Source: Hymenobacter wooponensis (lineage in GTDB: Bacteria; Bacteroidota; Bacteroidia; Cytophagales; Hymenobacteraceae). From it: a stretch of 64,000 nucleotides of DNA. Made by a program: the position numbers and the translations under genes. The notes under the pieces are model-generated. The model was not told the origin of the DNA. It did no database searches and saw only the letters and a list, made by a program, of their open reading frames with translations. This document shows positions 8,088 to 17,550 of this stretch, piece after piece. The stretch is from NCBI RefSeq assembly GCF_004745865.1, contig NZ_SRKZ01000004.1, forward strand, positions 1 through 64,000. The letters are read 5' to 3'. Every line of letters starts with the position of its first letter. Positions within the stretch are counted from its first letter, which is position 1.

Positions 8088-9968
8088 ATGAACGCTGATC
8101 ATCCTAACTATGGCCTTTCTACCAGCACGACCGAGAATATACAGGCTGCTGAACCCATTACCAATCCCCTGCCGCGCGCTGTACTGCGCATGAACAACTA
8201 CTTGCTCCTAGACGGCGAATGGCATTTTGCTATCGACAACGAGGACGTTGGTATTGAGCAAAACTGGGCGCTAGGCCACACCTATGAGCAAACTGCCCAG
8301 TGGCCTGGCTCAGTAGAAGAGCATATTGCGGAGGCAAAAGGGCTCTGCACACCTTCTAGTTGGCATGATAAAGTAGTAGTGTGGTACGAACGAGAGTTTA
8401 CATTACCTACTCTTGATAAACAGGAGTTGCGCTCCATGCTGCAGATCACATTTGGAGCATGTGGCTACGAGACTCGTGTGTGGCTTAATGGCACGCTACT
8501 CAGCACCATTGAGGGCGAAGATGTGCATTACGGCGAGTACACTTCTTTCTCTTATGAATTGCCTGAGGAGCTTCTGCATCTTTCTAACCGCCTCACTGTG
8601 CGCATTGCTGACACAATGGATGCGGAAACACCGCGTGGCAAGCAGGAGTCGCACGTATACAAGCGCGGCGGTATCTGGTACCAAACGTATACTGGTGCGG
8701 TACGAAGCGTGTGGCTGGAGATGGTGGAGCGTAACCGCTTACGCTCCCGAGTGGGCGTAGTAAGCATTGTGGAAGACCATTTGGTTCGCTTTAACCTTAC
8801 GTTGCGCATTCATGACCCTGGCGCTTATACTATTCGGCTACGAGTGTGTGAGCGTGGAGCGCCGGCGTCTGCCGAGCCCATAGCCAGTTCCGACTTCCCC
8901 CTGGAACTGCCGGCCGGGCAAATACACCAACGCGTAGTATTGGAAGTACCCAATGCGCAACTCTGGTCACCTGAGGCCCCTAACCTCTACCGACTGGAAG
9001 CGCAGCTAGTTGATGCTGAGGGCTATGCTGCCGAGATAGAAGCGCATTTTGGCCTGCGCAAGATTGAAGCCCGGGGCCGGTACATCTACCTCAACAACGA
9101 GCCAACGTACCTCGATGGCATTCTTTATCAGCCGGGTACTGCTACCTACGAGGAGACGAAGCGCCACATGTACGCCATGAAGGAACTGGGCTGCAATCTC
9201 GTTCGGGTGCACATTGCCGGCGTTGACCCACGAATTTATAATCTGGCTGACGAGCTAGGCCTGTTGCTGTGGGTAGAAGTCCCTAGTCCTCATAGCTCCA
9301 CCACCCGCAGCCGGGCTAACCACCGGGCTGAGCTGCTGCGCATGGTAGAGCTGATCGAGACTCATCCCTCAGTAGTAATCTGGAGCTTGTACAATGAAGA
9401 TTGGGGCGCTCAGGACATTGCCACCAACCATGAAACCCGCCAGTACATTGTAGATATGTACCACTACATGCAGATCAAGTATCCGCAGTTTCTGGTGGTC
9501 GACAACGATGGCTGGCACCATATTTCCTGGGAAGGGCGCTTAAAGTCAGATCTACTTACGGCTCACCTCTACACACCTGACTTAAACCGCTGGCGCGAAT
9601 TGCTAGACCGCCTGGTCCACGGCGAGATGGAAGGCACCGCGGCCTTCCCCCTCGTAGTTGGCGACCCGTTTTTCTACCGCCGGCAGGTGCCTTTGCTGGT
9701 GAGCGAGTGGGGTGGTTTTGGCTTCCCCGATTACGGTGGCCCACAGGACGCTGAAGCACGTGCCGCCAACATTCGTGCTTTCAAACAGGAGCTTCGGCAG
9801 CGCGATATAGCCGGCGACGTGTACACCCAAGCCACCAATATTGAGGACGAGCGAAACGGGCTGCTCGATTTTCAAACGGGCGAGCTGACTGTCCCAGCAG
9901 GCTTATTGAACTCCCGCAATCAGCAAGAAGTAACTACAGCCGGCCCCATAGGCCAGTCTGCAACGTAA
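8088..9968 (+). CDS. glycoside hydrolase family 2 enzyme
   Basis: This is a beta-glycosidase of the beta-galactosidase/glucuronidase/mannosidase family. The layout is a jelly-roll sugar-binding domain (about 35-215, with 'VVVWYEREFTLP' and 'YKRGGIWYQTYTG'), an Ig-like domain (about 215-325) and a TIM barrel (about 325-600, starting 'GLRKIEARGRYIYLNNEP'). The acid/base is Glu437 in 'WSLYNEDWG' and the predicted nucleophile is Glu540 in 'LLVSEWGGFG'. At 626 residues it lacks the long C-terminal domains of LacZ. No signal peptide is visible, so it is probably cytoplasmic, acting on imported oligosaccharides. No sugar transporter is adjacent, and specificity is unknown. Confidence 0.88.
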   Translation: MNADHPNYGLSTSTTENIQAAEPITNPLPRAVLRMNNYLLLDGEWHFAIDNEDVGIEQNWALGHTYEQTAQWPGSVEEHIAEAKGLCTPSSWHDKVVVWYEREFTLPTLDKQELRSMLQITFGACGYETRVWLNGTLLSTIEGEDVHYGEYTSFSYELPEELLHLSNRLTVRIADTMDAETPRGKQESHVYKRGGIWYQTYTGAVRSVWLEMVERNRLRSRVGVVSIVEDHLVRFNLTLRIHDPGAYTIRLRVCERGAPASAEPIASSDFPLELPAGQIHQRVVLEVPNAQLWSPEAPNLYRLEAQLVDAEGYAAEIEAHFGLRKIEARGRYIYLNNEPTYLDGILYQPGTATYEETKRHMYAMKELGCNLVRVHIAGVDPRIYNLADELGLLLWVEVPSPHSSTTRSRANHRAELLRMVELIETHPSVVIWSLYNEDWGAQDIATNHETRQYIVDMYHYMQIKYPQFLVVDNDGWHHISWEGRLKSDLLTAHLYTPDLNRWRELLDRLVHGEMEGTAAFPLVVGDPFFYRRQVPLLVSEWGGFGFPDYGGPQDAEARAANIRAFKQELRQRDIAGDVYTQATNIEDERNGLLDFQTGELTVPAGLLNSRNQQEVTTAGPIGQSAT

Positions 9969-9972
9969 GCTA

Positions 9973-10043
9973 TACCCAACGCACTCGGCCCGGGTGCTAC
10001 TTCACTTTAGTTGAGGTAGCACCCGGGCCGAGTGCGTTGGGTA
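9973..10043. terminator. 28-bp perfect hairpin between GH2 gene and miaE
   Basis: Arms 9973-10000 and 10016-10043 are perfect complements with a 15-nt loop, between two convergent genes. There is no T-run, so it may act as an RNA 3'-end stabiliser as well as a terminator. Confidence 0.7.
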
Positions 10044-10053
10044 AGTGTTAAAA

Positions 10054-10662
10054 TTAGTGCATTCGGTCGTCGCGGACGGGCAGGTTAGTAACGATTTCGC
10101 CTTCAATCTTCAGTAGCTCCTGGAGGCGCGCTTCCACCTCTTTGGGGTTGCAGTATTCCTTGGCAAGATCTACGTAGCTCACGAAGTGGCCTGCTTCTGA
10201 TACCATCAGCTCATAGTAGAACTTTGAAAGCTCCGGATCTGGAATATGCTTCCACAACAGCTTGAATCGCTCGCAGCTACGGGCTTCTATCAGAGCACTC
10301 ACCAGCAGCGTATCCATGAGTTGCCGCTCACGGGCGCCACCCTTCCGAATGTGGGTCATGAGCTGCACCACGTACTCATCCCGACGGGGCTTACCTAGCT
10401 CATGGCCGCGCTTACGTAGCTCCAGTAGCACCCGCTCAAAATGCGACCACTCTTCGGCCACTAGTAGTGTAAGCTCATCCACGAGGCGGGTTTTCTCGGG
10501 GTACTTTACTATTAGGCTGATACCCGTACTGGCGGCCTTCTGCTCACAGTACGCATGGTCAACCAGAATATCTTCGATGTTTTTGCTGGCAATGTCTACC
10601 CACCGTGGGTCGGTGTTCAACTTCAGCTTAAGGATGGTTTTCTCTTTTCCTTCGGGTTCCAT
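10054..10662 (-). CDS. miaE: tRNA-(ms2io6A)-hydroxylase MiaE
   Basis: MiaE is a non-haem diiron monooxygenase that hydroxylates the isopentenyl chain of ms2i6A37 in tRNA to ms2io6A37. The 202-residue protein carries the iron-binding carboxylate/histidine motifs 'EEWSHFERVL' (EExxH), 'IEARSCERF' and 'SEAGHFVSY', the usual MiaE pattern in a four-helix bundle. It depends on the product of MiaB, encoded 11 kb away at 22077. Start ATG at 10662. It is monocistronic, ending at the shared hairpin. Confidence 0.92.
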   Translation of the reverse strand: MEPEGKEKTILKLKLNTDPRWVDIASKNIEDILVDHAYCEQKAASTGISLIVKYPEKTRLVDELTLLVAEEWSHFERVLLELRKRGHELGKPRRDEYVVQLMTHIRKGGARERQLMDTLLVSALIEARSCERFKLLWKHIPDPELSKFYYELMVSEAGHFVSYVDLAKEYCNPKEVEARLQELLKIEGEIVTNLPVRDDRMH

Positions 10663-10724
10663 TGAGGTTACCTGTTAGTGGCTGACTGCTTAAGCTACAA
10701 CCAACAATTAGCAATCAGCTAGTA

Positions 10725-12695
10725 TCAATTAAAGAACTGCCAACGAATGCCGAACTGAAGACGGCGGGGCAAGCCAGCGTAATACGGCGTGGTAAAATAG
10801 CCCGACTGCGGCAGAAACTGGTTCACGTAAGCCATCTTAAAGAACACGTTCACTGTTTTGATATCAGCGCTCAGGAAAACATCCGCAATGGGTGTATTGC
10901 GGATTGTGAAGTGGTCTTGAAAGAAAAACTGCTGAGTAGTGGGATTGTAGTCGTAAGGCTTCCAGCGCGACTGGAAATACGTTTGCACCCCGAACTGCCC
11001 AAATAAGGCTTTCTTAAACACATAGCCTTGGTAATACACCCGAGACTCCCCTACCAGCCGAGGAAAGCGAAGACCTTCGGTGCCTCCCGTTACTCCCGTG
11101 TAAGTGGCTTGATTATCTACAAAGAGGTGGCCTACGTTAAACTTATGCTGTGCAGTAAGACTTAGAACTAGCCGTGCATTATCAAGCTGCTCCGGCACTG
11201 CCTGCTCGTTATAGTATACTAGGTTCGTGATGTTAGCGAAGGTGCCCACGAGTTGCAGGTGCTGATTACCCAACTTCTGATTTACCAGGCCTCGTACCTG
11301 CTGCACTTGGGTGTTATCGAAGTTATTGTTCCAAGTGTCATGGTTTCCTTCAAAACGTTGCTCCGTGAGGGTAGGCGTGTAACTTGTGATGAGGCCATCC
11401 ACCCGCACCGGCCCCAAGTCTGTAGCTCCGCGAAGAATGTATTCGGTTCTCTTGATCCGAATTATATCCTTAAACTGTTCAGGGACCTTTACCTCTCCTG
11501 AAGTCTCAATAGAGAATTCTTTGTAGCGAAAGCCAGCTGTTCCGCCTAGAAAGAACTGGGTAGCATCTGTTGTATAGTTTAACTCTTCAACCGTAATCGT
11601 ATTGCTTCCCTTACGGGACCGGGATTCTAAAGAGTAAGTTCGTTGCTTACCATAAAGCCGATAGGCCACGGTGGGCGAGTTACCCATCACCCCTACTGTA
11701 TTCTCTATCTGGCGAAAATCGGCACGGTCATCGGTGATGGTATTACTAAACCGTCGCACATCGTAGCGGAAGGTGCCCTGCCTACCAGCAATAGCTGATT
11801 GAGTAACGATTGGTTGATCGTCAAAATATTTGTTTTGGCGACGGGTCCAATCGGCAATATGATACGCCGTAAGGCCACGGCCTAGTAGCCGGTACGTATG
11901 TGCTATATGCACTTGGTCCCGATCATCCCGGTTAACCGCGTTGGTTAGCCGGACCTCCTCTCGCTGATAATCAAACAGCTTTGAAAGATCTATCTTAGTC
12001 CCATCAGTACCTTCCAAGGTATCGGTTAGTAACGGAACAATGCCCCCCTGCTCCACGGCCCGATGGCGAGCGGTAGTAAGGTTAGCCATCAGGTGGTAAC
12101 GGTCGTCGGGAGTTTGGTAGCGCACGAACAGCAAAAAGTTGCTGTGTTCTACCTGACCCGCGCGAGTATTTGTAACGGCTACCGCCTTATTTGAGCCGAA
12201 TCGCTCGTAGGCAAACCCTACATTCAAATCCTTTTTGAGGCTGCGAGTGTAGCCTAGCTCAAAAATCTGCTCATAGGGGTTACCCTGATGAAAGCGGAAG
12301 AACGTGTACGGTGAGCGGGTGTCGTAATACGGGATGGTGGAGGCATCTCGCACGTAGCGGTCAAACACGTTACGGCCTAGGCGGGCACCTATCTGGGTGT
12401 TCGGCTGCCAGAGCAGGTGCCGGGAAGCGGTGCCGAAATTTCCTAAGTCCTGGTAAAAAGCTGAATCGTGAACCCAGTAGCGGTTTTGGGGCAGGCGCGT
12501 GAGCGTGGTGTCAATCATCCGGCCCACGGTGTCGCCGCGCATCATGTCTGCTTCACGCAGAATGAATGTGGTACGAGCTCCGTACCGGTTCTTGGTAGAG
12601 TCGTCTACAATCTGAGCTTGGGCGGCGGGTAATAAGGCTGGCACTCCGCCCAGCAGCACAAGCAGCAGGAGCGAACGAAACCAAGTGTTGGGCAC
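10725..12695 (-). CDS. putative outer-membrane porin
   Basis: This is a long beta-barrel-like protein: many alternating aromatic/polar strands, frequent Tyr and Arg, and the last strand ending in an aromatic residue ('FGIRWQFFN'). It matches the Bacteroidota 'putative porin' family commonly encoded after lpxK. A signal peptide is present (about 'SLLLLVLLGGVPALLPAAQA'). Two starts are possible: TTG at 12734, overlapping lpxK, or GTG at 12695, which gives a compact signal peptide. I chose the latter (656 residues). Overlap or near overlap with lpxK implies co-transcription. The transported substrate is unknown. Confidence 0.75.
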   Translation of the reverse strand: MPNTWFRSLLLLVLLGGVPALLPAAQAQIVDDSTKNRYGARTTFILREADMMRGDTVGRMIDTTLTRLPQNRYWVHDSAFYQDLGNFGTASRHLLWQPNTQIGARLGRNVFDRYVRDASTIPYYDTRSPYTFFRFHQGNPYEQIFELGYTRSLKKDLNVGFAYERFGSNKAVAVTNTRAGQVEHSNFLLFVRYQTPDDRYHLMANLTTARHRAVEQGGIVPLLTDTLEGTDGTKIDLSKLFDYQREEVRLTNAVNRDDRDQVHIAHTYRLLGRGLTAYHIADWTRRQNKYFDDQPIVTQSAIAGRQGTFRYDVRRFSNTITDDRADFRQIENTVGVMGNSPTVAYRLYGKQRTYSLESRSRKGSNTITVEELNYTTDATQFFLGGTAGFRYKEFSIETSGEVKVPEQFKDIIRIKRTEYILRGATDLGPVRVDGLITSYTPTLTEQRFEGNHDTWNNNFDNTQVQQVRGLVNQKLGNQHLQLVGTFANITNLVYYNEQAVPEQLDNARLVLSLTAQHKFNVGHLFVDNQATYTGVTGGTEGLRFPRLVGESRVYYQGYVFKKALFGQFGVQTYFQSRWKPYDYNPTTQQFFFQDHFTIRNTPIADVFLSADIKTVNVFFKMAYVNQFLPQSGYFTTPYYAGLPRRLQFGIRWQFFN

Positions 12696-12726
12696 AGCGA
12701 CCCGAAAGAGCGAAATCAGTGATAAG

Positions 12727-13785
12727 TCAGACAACAGCGTGGGGCTGAAAGTAGGGCATCAGAAGCTCCAGCAGGCGGGCGTCGCCGTCGGCCAGAAACC
12801 GGACATCAATGGGAAGGTAAAATACGGGCACTTGCACTACAACCGCCGCTAAAGCAGGCTCTAGCAAACGGGCAGCATCTTTCTGCGTGGTAAAAACGCT
12901 TTGGCCGGGCGCTAATTGCGCAGCTACTGCAGCAATTTCTGCTTCCGTGAATGCGTGATGGTCAGCAAACCGAGCATGATGTACTACTCGGTAGCCCGCT
13001 GTTTCCAGGTACTGCCGTAAGGGCTCGGGCTGCGCAATGCCAGTTAAGAGCAACACCTCCGGCCCCGTCGGCTGCGGGCTCGCGCCAATAGCGACAGGAG
13101 TTCCGTACACATACGTGGAGAATAGCACGGGCACCGTAGGCTTAGCATAGCTACGGATACGGCGCGTAATATCTTGGCGGCGAGCTTCCGAGAGCAGCGG
13201 GTCGCACTTGGTGACTATCACTAGGTCGGCTCGAACGGCCCCGGCTCGGCTTTCGCGCAGCCTACCCGCCGGCAGTACCCAATCCTCGTAGAAAGGCCTC
13301 TCCTGCTCCGTCAGCAGAATATTAAAGCTAGGCTGCACCCGCCGATGCTGGTAGGCATCATCCAAGACCACGACCGACGTGGCGGGAGCCTCGGAGAGCA
13401 GCTGGCGAATTCCGACCACGCGGTCTTCGCAAACGGCCACGGGCACCGTTCCTTTAAATTGCTGGAATTGCTGCAGCGGCTCGTCGCCGATGGTGGCCGC
13501 GGTATCAGTTGCTGTAGCAAAGCGGTAGCCGCGCGTGCGTCGGCCGTAGCCCCGGCTGAGCATGGCCGGCGACTGGCCTAGCTGCTGCAACGCGGTAATA
13601 AGATGCGCCACGTGGGGCGTTTTGCCCGTACCACCTACCCGCAGATTGCCCACATTAAGTACTGGAACCTCCGGGAAGCTCACGGAGGGGTTCAGGCCTG
13701 AGCGATACAACATATTGCGCACAGCCATGACGCCGGCGTAGAGCCAGCTTAGGGGCAGCAGCAACACAGTCAGTAAAGAGGGCAC
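12727..13785 (-). CDS. lpxK: tetraacyldisaccharide 4'-kinase LpxK
   Basis: LpxK phosphorylates the 4' position of the lipid A disaccharide at the inner membrane. The N-terminal membrane-associated helix ('LLPLSWLYAGVMAVRNMLY') is followed by the P-loop 'VGGTGKTPHVAHLI', the 'SRGYGRRTRGYRF' motif, 'DDAYQHRR' and 'FADHHAFT', all family hallmarks. The open frame continues upstream to 13890, but a TATTTTTG -7 box lies at 13811-13818. I therefore take the GTG at 13785, giving 352 residues, the usual length. The porin gene follows directly. Confidence 0.92.
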   Translation of the reverse strand: MPSLLTVLLLPLSWLYAGVMAVRNMLYRSGLNPSVSFPEVPVLNVGNLRVGGTGKTPHVAHLITALQQLGQSPAMLSRGYGRRTRGYRFATATDTAATIGDEPLQQFQQFKGTVPVAVCEDRVVGIRQLLSEAPATSVVVLDDAYQHRRVQPSFNILLTEQERPFYEDWVLPAGRLRESRAGAVRADLVIVTKCDPLLSEARRQDITRRIRSYAKPTVPVLFSTYVYGTPVAIGASPQPTGPEVLLLTGIAQPEPLRQYLETAGYRVVHHARFADHHAFTEAEIAAVAAQLAPGQSVFTTQKDAARLLEPALAAVVVQVPVFYLPIDVRFLADGDARLLELLMPYFQPHAVV

Positions 13786-13810
13786 GGGCGGTGGCGAGGT
13801 TGAGGAGGCG

Positions 13811-13818
13811 CAAAAATA
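13811..13818 (-). promoter_or_regulatory. lpxK promoter -7 box
   Basis: On the minus strand this reads TATTTTTG, a match to TAnnTTTG. It would start transcription about 20 nt before the GTG at 13785. It argues against the longer lpxK frame starting at 13890. Confidence 0.6.
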
Positions 13819-13989
13819 GCGGGTTACACATAGCATCCGGCGGCAAGCCCCTACATATCTTAGGAAACCAGGCCAAGAAGCCTGGGCCACTAAATCAGAA
13901 AAAGTAGATCTTTGAATCCCTACGCGGCCCCATTCAGTCCCTGAATTATCCTTGCTACAGCAGTAGCTGGGCCGTTGGAGGAGAGACTA

Positions 13990-14730
13990 ATGAAGATTTA
14001 TCAACTCCTAAAGAGAGGAGAATACCACACCGATTTTTGTGAAGATTTCAGCGTAGCGCAAGCAGTGAGCAGCAGCGTGGTACTCTGCGCCGTACTAGAT
14101 GGTTGCACAATGGGCCGGGAAAGCCATTTTGAGGCCACGCTGGGCGCCAAAATACTTCGCAAGGTGATTAAAGAGCGCCAATACCGGGCATTTTACGGCG
14201 AGGCTGCTACGGGCCCTGGCCTAGAGCGGGAGCTTCGGGAGATTATGGTTGAGGTTTTTCAGGAGTTCAGACAAATGAGAAACCAGCTTCTGCTTGATAC
14301 CTCTGAGCTCTTAACCACCTTGGTTATTGCCCTCCTACGCACTGACACGGGAGAGGTCTACGGCATGGCGTTAGGTGACGCCGTTATAGCCCTGAACGGC
14401 CAAATCATGCGATTCGAGCAACATAACAAGCCCAATTACCTGGCTTATCACCTAGGCCAGGACGTGGATACTTGGTACGCGCACCAGAAGCAGATTTTTA
14501 GGGCCACTAGCTGCTCAGACCTTAGCCTAGCCACCGACGGCATCTACAGCTTTCAGCCGATTAATGATTGCTCTCCCACTGAACCGCTAGATATTGCCCA
14601 GTTCCTGCTGGTTGACCCAGAACTGGCTGAGCGCGACGAGATGCTACATATCAAAGTAAAGCGGTTAGAGAACCGGTTCTCGCTGAAGCCAACCGATGAC
14701 CTTGCCATCGTTCGAGTACGCCTGAGCTGA
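13990..14730 (+). CDS. PP2C-like serine/threonine phosphatase
   Basis: This is a probable metal-dependent phosphatase of the PP2C fold, which would remove phosphate from Ser/Thr of unknown partner proteins. Recognisable pieces are 'CAVLDGCTMG' (place of the DGHGG metal motif, with Cys instead of His-Gly), 'SELLTTLVIALL' (TTxxxAL), 'MALGDAVIAL' (GDSR position), 'LSLATDGIY' (the SDG motif) and 'TDDLAIVRV' (the DN motif). The first and last aspartates needed for metals are kept. The ATG at 13990 follows GGAGGAG at 13977-13983 and is preferred over the TTG at 13975. Length is 246 residues. No kinase gene is nearby. Confidence 0.7.
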   Translation: MKIYQLLKRGEYHTDFCEDFSVAQAVSSSVVLCAVLDGCTMGRESHFEATLGAKILRKVIKERQYRAFYGEAATGPGLERELREIMVEVFQEFRQMRNQLLLDTSELLTTLVIALLRTDTGEVYGMALGDAVIALNGQIMRFEQHNKPNYLAYHLGQDVDTWYAHQKQIFRATSCSDLSLATDGIYSFQPINDCSPTEPLDIAQFLLVDPELAERDEMLHIKVKRLENRFSLKPTDDLAIVRVRLS

Positions 14731-14819
14731 TCGAACTTGTAAGCAGTAGCAACGAGCTTACAAATTGAGCGTTACCCGTGGTTGCTTCGTACAAGCAGTT
14801 CGCTATCCTGCTCTTCTAT

Positions 14820-15491
14820 ATGTTTGCCGACCGCCTGTTGCGCTTTCTGACAGAGTTTCCGCTTCCGCCGCCTTTGCCCGATGAGGTAGTGGCCTACAGC
14901 CCGTACCAAGACGCGACACCGCGGGAGCTGTTCACGCAATTTGCGCAGCGGTATTATACAGGTAATCACCCAAGGGTGGCGCTGCTGGGCATTAACCCAG
15001 GGCGCCTGGGTAATGGCCGCACCGGCGTAGCCTTTACTGACCCCACCGCGCTAGCGGCCTGGGGTATTGAAAACGACTTGCCACGTCGCCGTGAGCCATC
15101 AAGTGAGTTTGTGCAGGCCGTGGTGCTGGCTATGGGTGGCCCTGGCACCTTCTATGAGCACTTCTTTCTTGGCTCGCTTTACCCACTGGTATTACTACGT
15201 AACAACCTGAACTACAACTTCTATGACACCCCGGCCGTGACGGCGGCGCTATGGCCCGATATTCAGCAGTCGGTGCGGCAGATGGTGGAGGAGGTGGGCA
15301 TGGCGCGGCACGCGGCGGTTTGCCTGGGCCAGCGTAACGGCAAATATTTTCGCAAGCTCAACGACGAACTACAGCTTTTCGACCACATTCATGTGCTCGA
15401 CCACCCCCGTTACCTAATGCAGTACAAGCGCCGGGCGTTGGTCGATAACGTGGCGCATTACGTGCGGGTGCTGGATGGCCTAGTGAGTTGA
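14820..15491 (+). CDS. uracil-DNA glycosylase superfamily protein (SMUG2/DUF4918-like)
   Basis: This is a probable base-excision DNA glycosylase. The 223-residue product has 'VALLGINPGRLGNGRTGVAF' (motif I, with GINPG as in SMUG/MUG enzymes), 'EHFFLGSLYPLVLL' and the C-terminal 'VLDHPRYLMQYKR', where HPR replaces the HPS of motif II. This matches the DUF4918 family of Bacteroidota. The start ATG at 14820 precedes the conserved part; an upstream GTG at 14778 is possible. The exact lesion removed is not known from sequence. Confidence 0.75.
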   Translation: MFADRLLRFLTEFPLPPPLPDEVVAYSPYQDATPRELFTQFAQRYYTGNHPRVALLGINPGRLGNGRTGVAFTDPTALAAWGIENDLPRRREPSSEFVQAVVLAMGGPGTFYEHFFLGSLYPLVLLRNNLNYNFYDTPAVTAALWPDIQQSVRQMVEEVGMARHAAVCLGQRNGKYFRKLNDELQLFDHIHVLDHPRYLMQYKRRALVDNVAHYVRVLDGLVS

Positions 15492-15516
15492 TACAGCTAC
15501 TCGCAATTGTTACTAT

Positions 15517-15627
15517 ACTGGCCTACAACGATGTGGTGCGAACTTCAGCCTGCCACCTCTGGCTCTCAAAATGTTTGGTTGTAGCAGGCGGCGGACTGAA
15601 GGCCGCACCACATCGTTGTAGGCCAGT
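15517..15627. terminator. long hairpin with 24-bp perfect base stem
   Basis: Arms 15517-15540 and 15604-15627 pair perfectly over 24 bp. The 63-nt interior holds further partial pairing (CTTCAG with CTGAAG). It ends the DUF4918 gene, and its right arm directly abuts the nif3-like promoter. Confidence 0.7.
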
Positions 15628-15635
15628 CGTACTCT

Positions 15636-15643
15636 TACCTTTG
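15636..15643 (+). promoter_or_regulatory. promoter -7 box of the nif3-like gene
   Basis: TACCTTTG matches TAnnTTTG, with TTG at 15615-15617 as -33 (18-nt spacer). The ATG at 15651 lies only 8 nt after the box, so the predicted leader is about 4 nt. Confidence 0.65.
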
Positions 15644-15650
15644 CAGCCCT

Positions 15651-16754
15651 ATGCCCGTAACCGTTCAAGACTTGGCTCGCGTACTCGAACGCGCCGCCCC
15701 CCTGGCCTACCAGGAATCCTACGACAATGCCGGCCTGCAGTGCGGCAACCCATACATGGAAGTGCGCGGTGTGCTTATTGCACTAGATTGCACCCCGGCC
15801 ATAGTGGATGAGGCGCTGCGCCGTGGCTGCAATGTGGTAGTAGCTCATCACCCCGTGGTATTCAAGCCCCTCAAGCGCCTCACGGGTGCTAATGAAGTGG
15901 AGCAGACCATTATCAAAGCCATCAAAAACGACGTGGCTATTTATGCGGCGCATACCAACCTCGATAACGTGCTGCAGGGAGTTAACCGCAAGCTGGCCGA
16001 CAAGCTAGGCCTGCAGAACCTACAGATTCTGGACCCTAAGTCGGGCACTCTGGGTAAGCTTATTACCTATGTACCACCCTCACATACGGAGGCCGTTCTG
16101 CAAGCATTGTATCAGGCTGGGGCAGGGCAAGTAGGCGAATACTCGGAGTGCAGTTTCCGCATGGAAGGCAACGGCACTTTCACGCCCGGTGCTGGTACCA
16201 ACCCGCATACTGGCACGCCATTGCAGCCCGAAACTACCCGCGAGGAGCGCGTGGAGGTTTTGCTTCCTTTGCATTTACAGTCTGCAGCATTGCGGGCATT
16301 GCAGCAAGCCCACCCTTACGAGGAAGTGGCCTACGAGCTCATTAAGCTGGAAAACACGCATCAGGATGTAGGCTCTGGTATGGTGGGTGATTTGCCCGCA
16401 GAGATGAGCCCCCAGGAGTTTCGGCGGCGCCTGCGCGAGGCGCTGGGCGTGCCGGTAGTAAAGTACACTGGGTTTGAGAAACCCATCCGGCGCGTGGCCC
16501 TGTGTGGGGGGGCCGGCAGCTTTCTGATTGGCAAGGCGCGCGCTGCAGGCGCCCAGGCCTATGTCACCGGCGACCTGAAATACCACGAGTATTTTGGCGC
16601 CGAAGGCCGCCTGATGCTCTGCGATGTAGGCCACTTCGAGAGCGAGCAATTCACCGGGGAAATCTTTCGGGATTTGCTTACCGATAACTTTGGGAGTACT
16701 TTTGCGCTCTTAACTGCTGAGACCCTTACCAACCCCGTCCGTTATGATTTCTAA
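15651..16754 (+). CDS. Nif3-like dinuclear metal centre protein
   Basis: It is a member of the NIF3/YbgI family, toroidal hexamers with a two-metal site. Some are annotated GTP cyclohydrolase 1 type 2, but the role is unsettled. The 367-residue form has the inserted PII-like domain (about 125-235, with 'LITYVPPSHTEAVLQALYQAGAG' in it), typical of the longer bacterial members. Metal-binding motifs are 'ALDCTPAIVDEAL' followed by 'VVAHHPVVFK', and the C-terminal 'VTGDLKYHEYF' and 'DVGHFESEQF'. Its stop codon overlaps the start of the zinc-ribbon gene by 11 nt, a pairing conserved in many Bacteroidota. Confidence 0.88.
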   Translation: MPVTVQDLARVLERAAPLAYQESYDNAGLQCGNPYMEVRGVLIALDCTPAIVDEALRRGCNVVVAHHPVVFKPLKRLTGANEVEQTIIKAIKNDVAIYAAHTNLDNVLQGVNRKLADKLGLQNLQILDPKSGTLGKLITYVPPSHTEAVLQALYQAGAGQVGEYSECSFRMEGNGTFTPGAGTNPHTGTPLQPETTREERVEVLLPLHLQSAALRALQQAHPYEEVAYELIKLENTHQDVGSGMVGDLPAEMSPQEFRRRLREALGVPVVKYTGFEKPIRRVALCGGAGSFLIGKARAAGAQAYVTGDLKYHEYFGAEGRLMLCDVGHFESEQFTGEIFRDLLTDNFGSTFALLTAETLTNPVRYDF

Positions 16755-17493
16755 TCCCTCCGCGGAAAATCCCGTTGCCAGCAAGCTGGAAGCTCTTCTG
16801 AATCTGCAGCGCATCGACTCGCAGCTCGACGAAATCCGGCGCGTGCGTGGCGACTTGCCAGAAGAGGTTCGTGACCTGGAGGACGAAATTGCCGGCTATG
16901 AGGTGCGCGTGAGCAAGTTCGACGAGGAAATCGCCGGGCTCAACGAGCAGATCAAGCAGCGCAAGCAGAATGCCAAGGACGCCGACGGCCTCATCAAGCG
17001 CTACGAAGACCAGCAGCAGAACGTCCGCAACAACCGTGAGTACGAGGCTATTGCCAAGGAAATCGAGCTGCAGAAGCTGGAAATCCAGATTTCTGAGAAG
17101 AAGATCAAAGAAGCTCAGTACCAGATTGAGCTGAAGAACAATGACATTGCGGGCACCAAGCAGCGCTTGGAAGAGCGCAAGAAGGACCTCACTAACAAGA
17201 AAAGTGAGCTCGACGTTATCGTAAGCGAAAGCGAAGCCGATGAGAAAAAGCTCATGGACGAGCGTGATGGTGCCGTGCAGCCCGTTGAAGAGCGCCTGCT
17301 GATGGCCTACACCCGTATCCGTGGCAACGTGCGCAACGGTTTAGCTGTGGTAACGGTAAAGCGTGATGCTTGCGGTGGCTGCTTCAACACAGTACCCCCA
17401 CAGCGTCAGGCCGACATCATTGCTCACAAGAAAATCATCGTGTGCGAGCACTGCGGCCGTGTATTGGCTGATGTGGAAGCCCGCATTTCGTAA
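16744..17493 (+). CDS. C4-type zinc-ribbon coiled-coil protein
   Basis: The 249-residue protein has an antiparallel coiled coil (about residues 15-190, rich in E/K heptads) and a C-terminal zinc ribbon, 'CGGCF...CEHCGRVL'. This is the DUF164/CdsZ-like family, proposed to act in translation or RNA polymerase regulation. It overlaps the 3' end of the nif3-like gene (ATG at 16744), so the two are translationally coupled. An intrinsic terminator follows at 17514. Confidence 0.85.
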   Translation: MISNPSAENPVASKLEALLNLQRIDSQLDEIRRVRGDLPEEVRDLEDEIAGYEVRVSKFDEEIAGLNEQIKQRKQNAKDADGLIKRYEDQQQNVRNNREYEAIAKEIELQKLEIQISEKKIKEAQYQIELKNNDIAGTKQRLEERKKDLTNKKSELDVIVSESEADEKKLMDERDGAVQPVEERLLMAYTRIRGNVRNGLAVVTVKRDACGGCFNTVPPQRQADIIAHKKIIVCEHCGRVLADVEARIS

Positions 17494-17513
17494 GTTCAGT
17501 CTTCTGACACATG

Positions 17514-17545
17514 AAAAAGAACGGCTCTAGGGCCGTTCTTTTTTT
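17514..17545 (+). terminator. intrinsic terminator after the zinc-ribbon gene
   Basis: AAAGAACGGC pairs with GCCGTTCTTT around TCTAGG, followed by a run of seven T. Confidence 0.85.
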
Positions 17546-17550
17546 GTCCT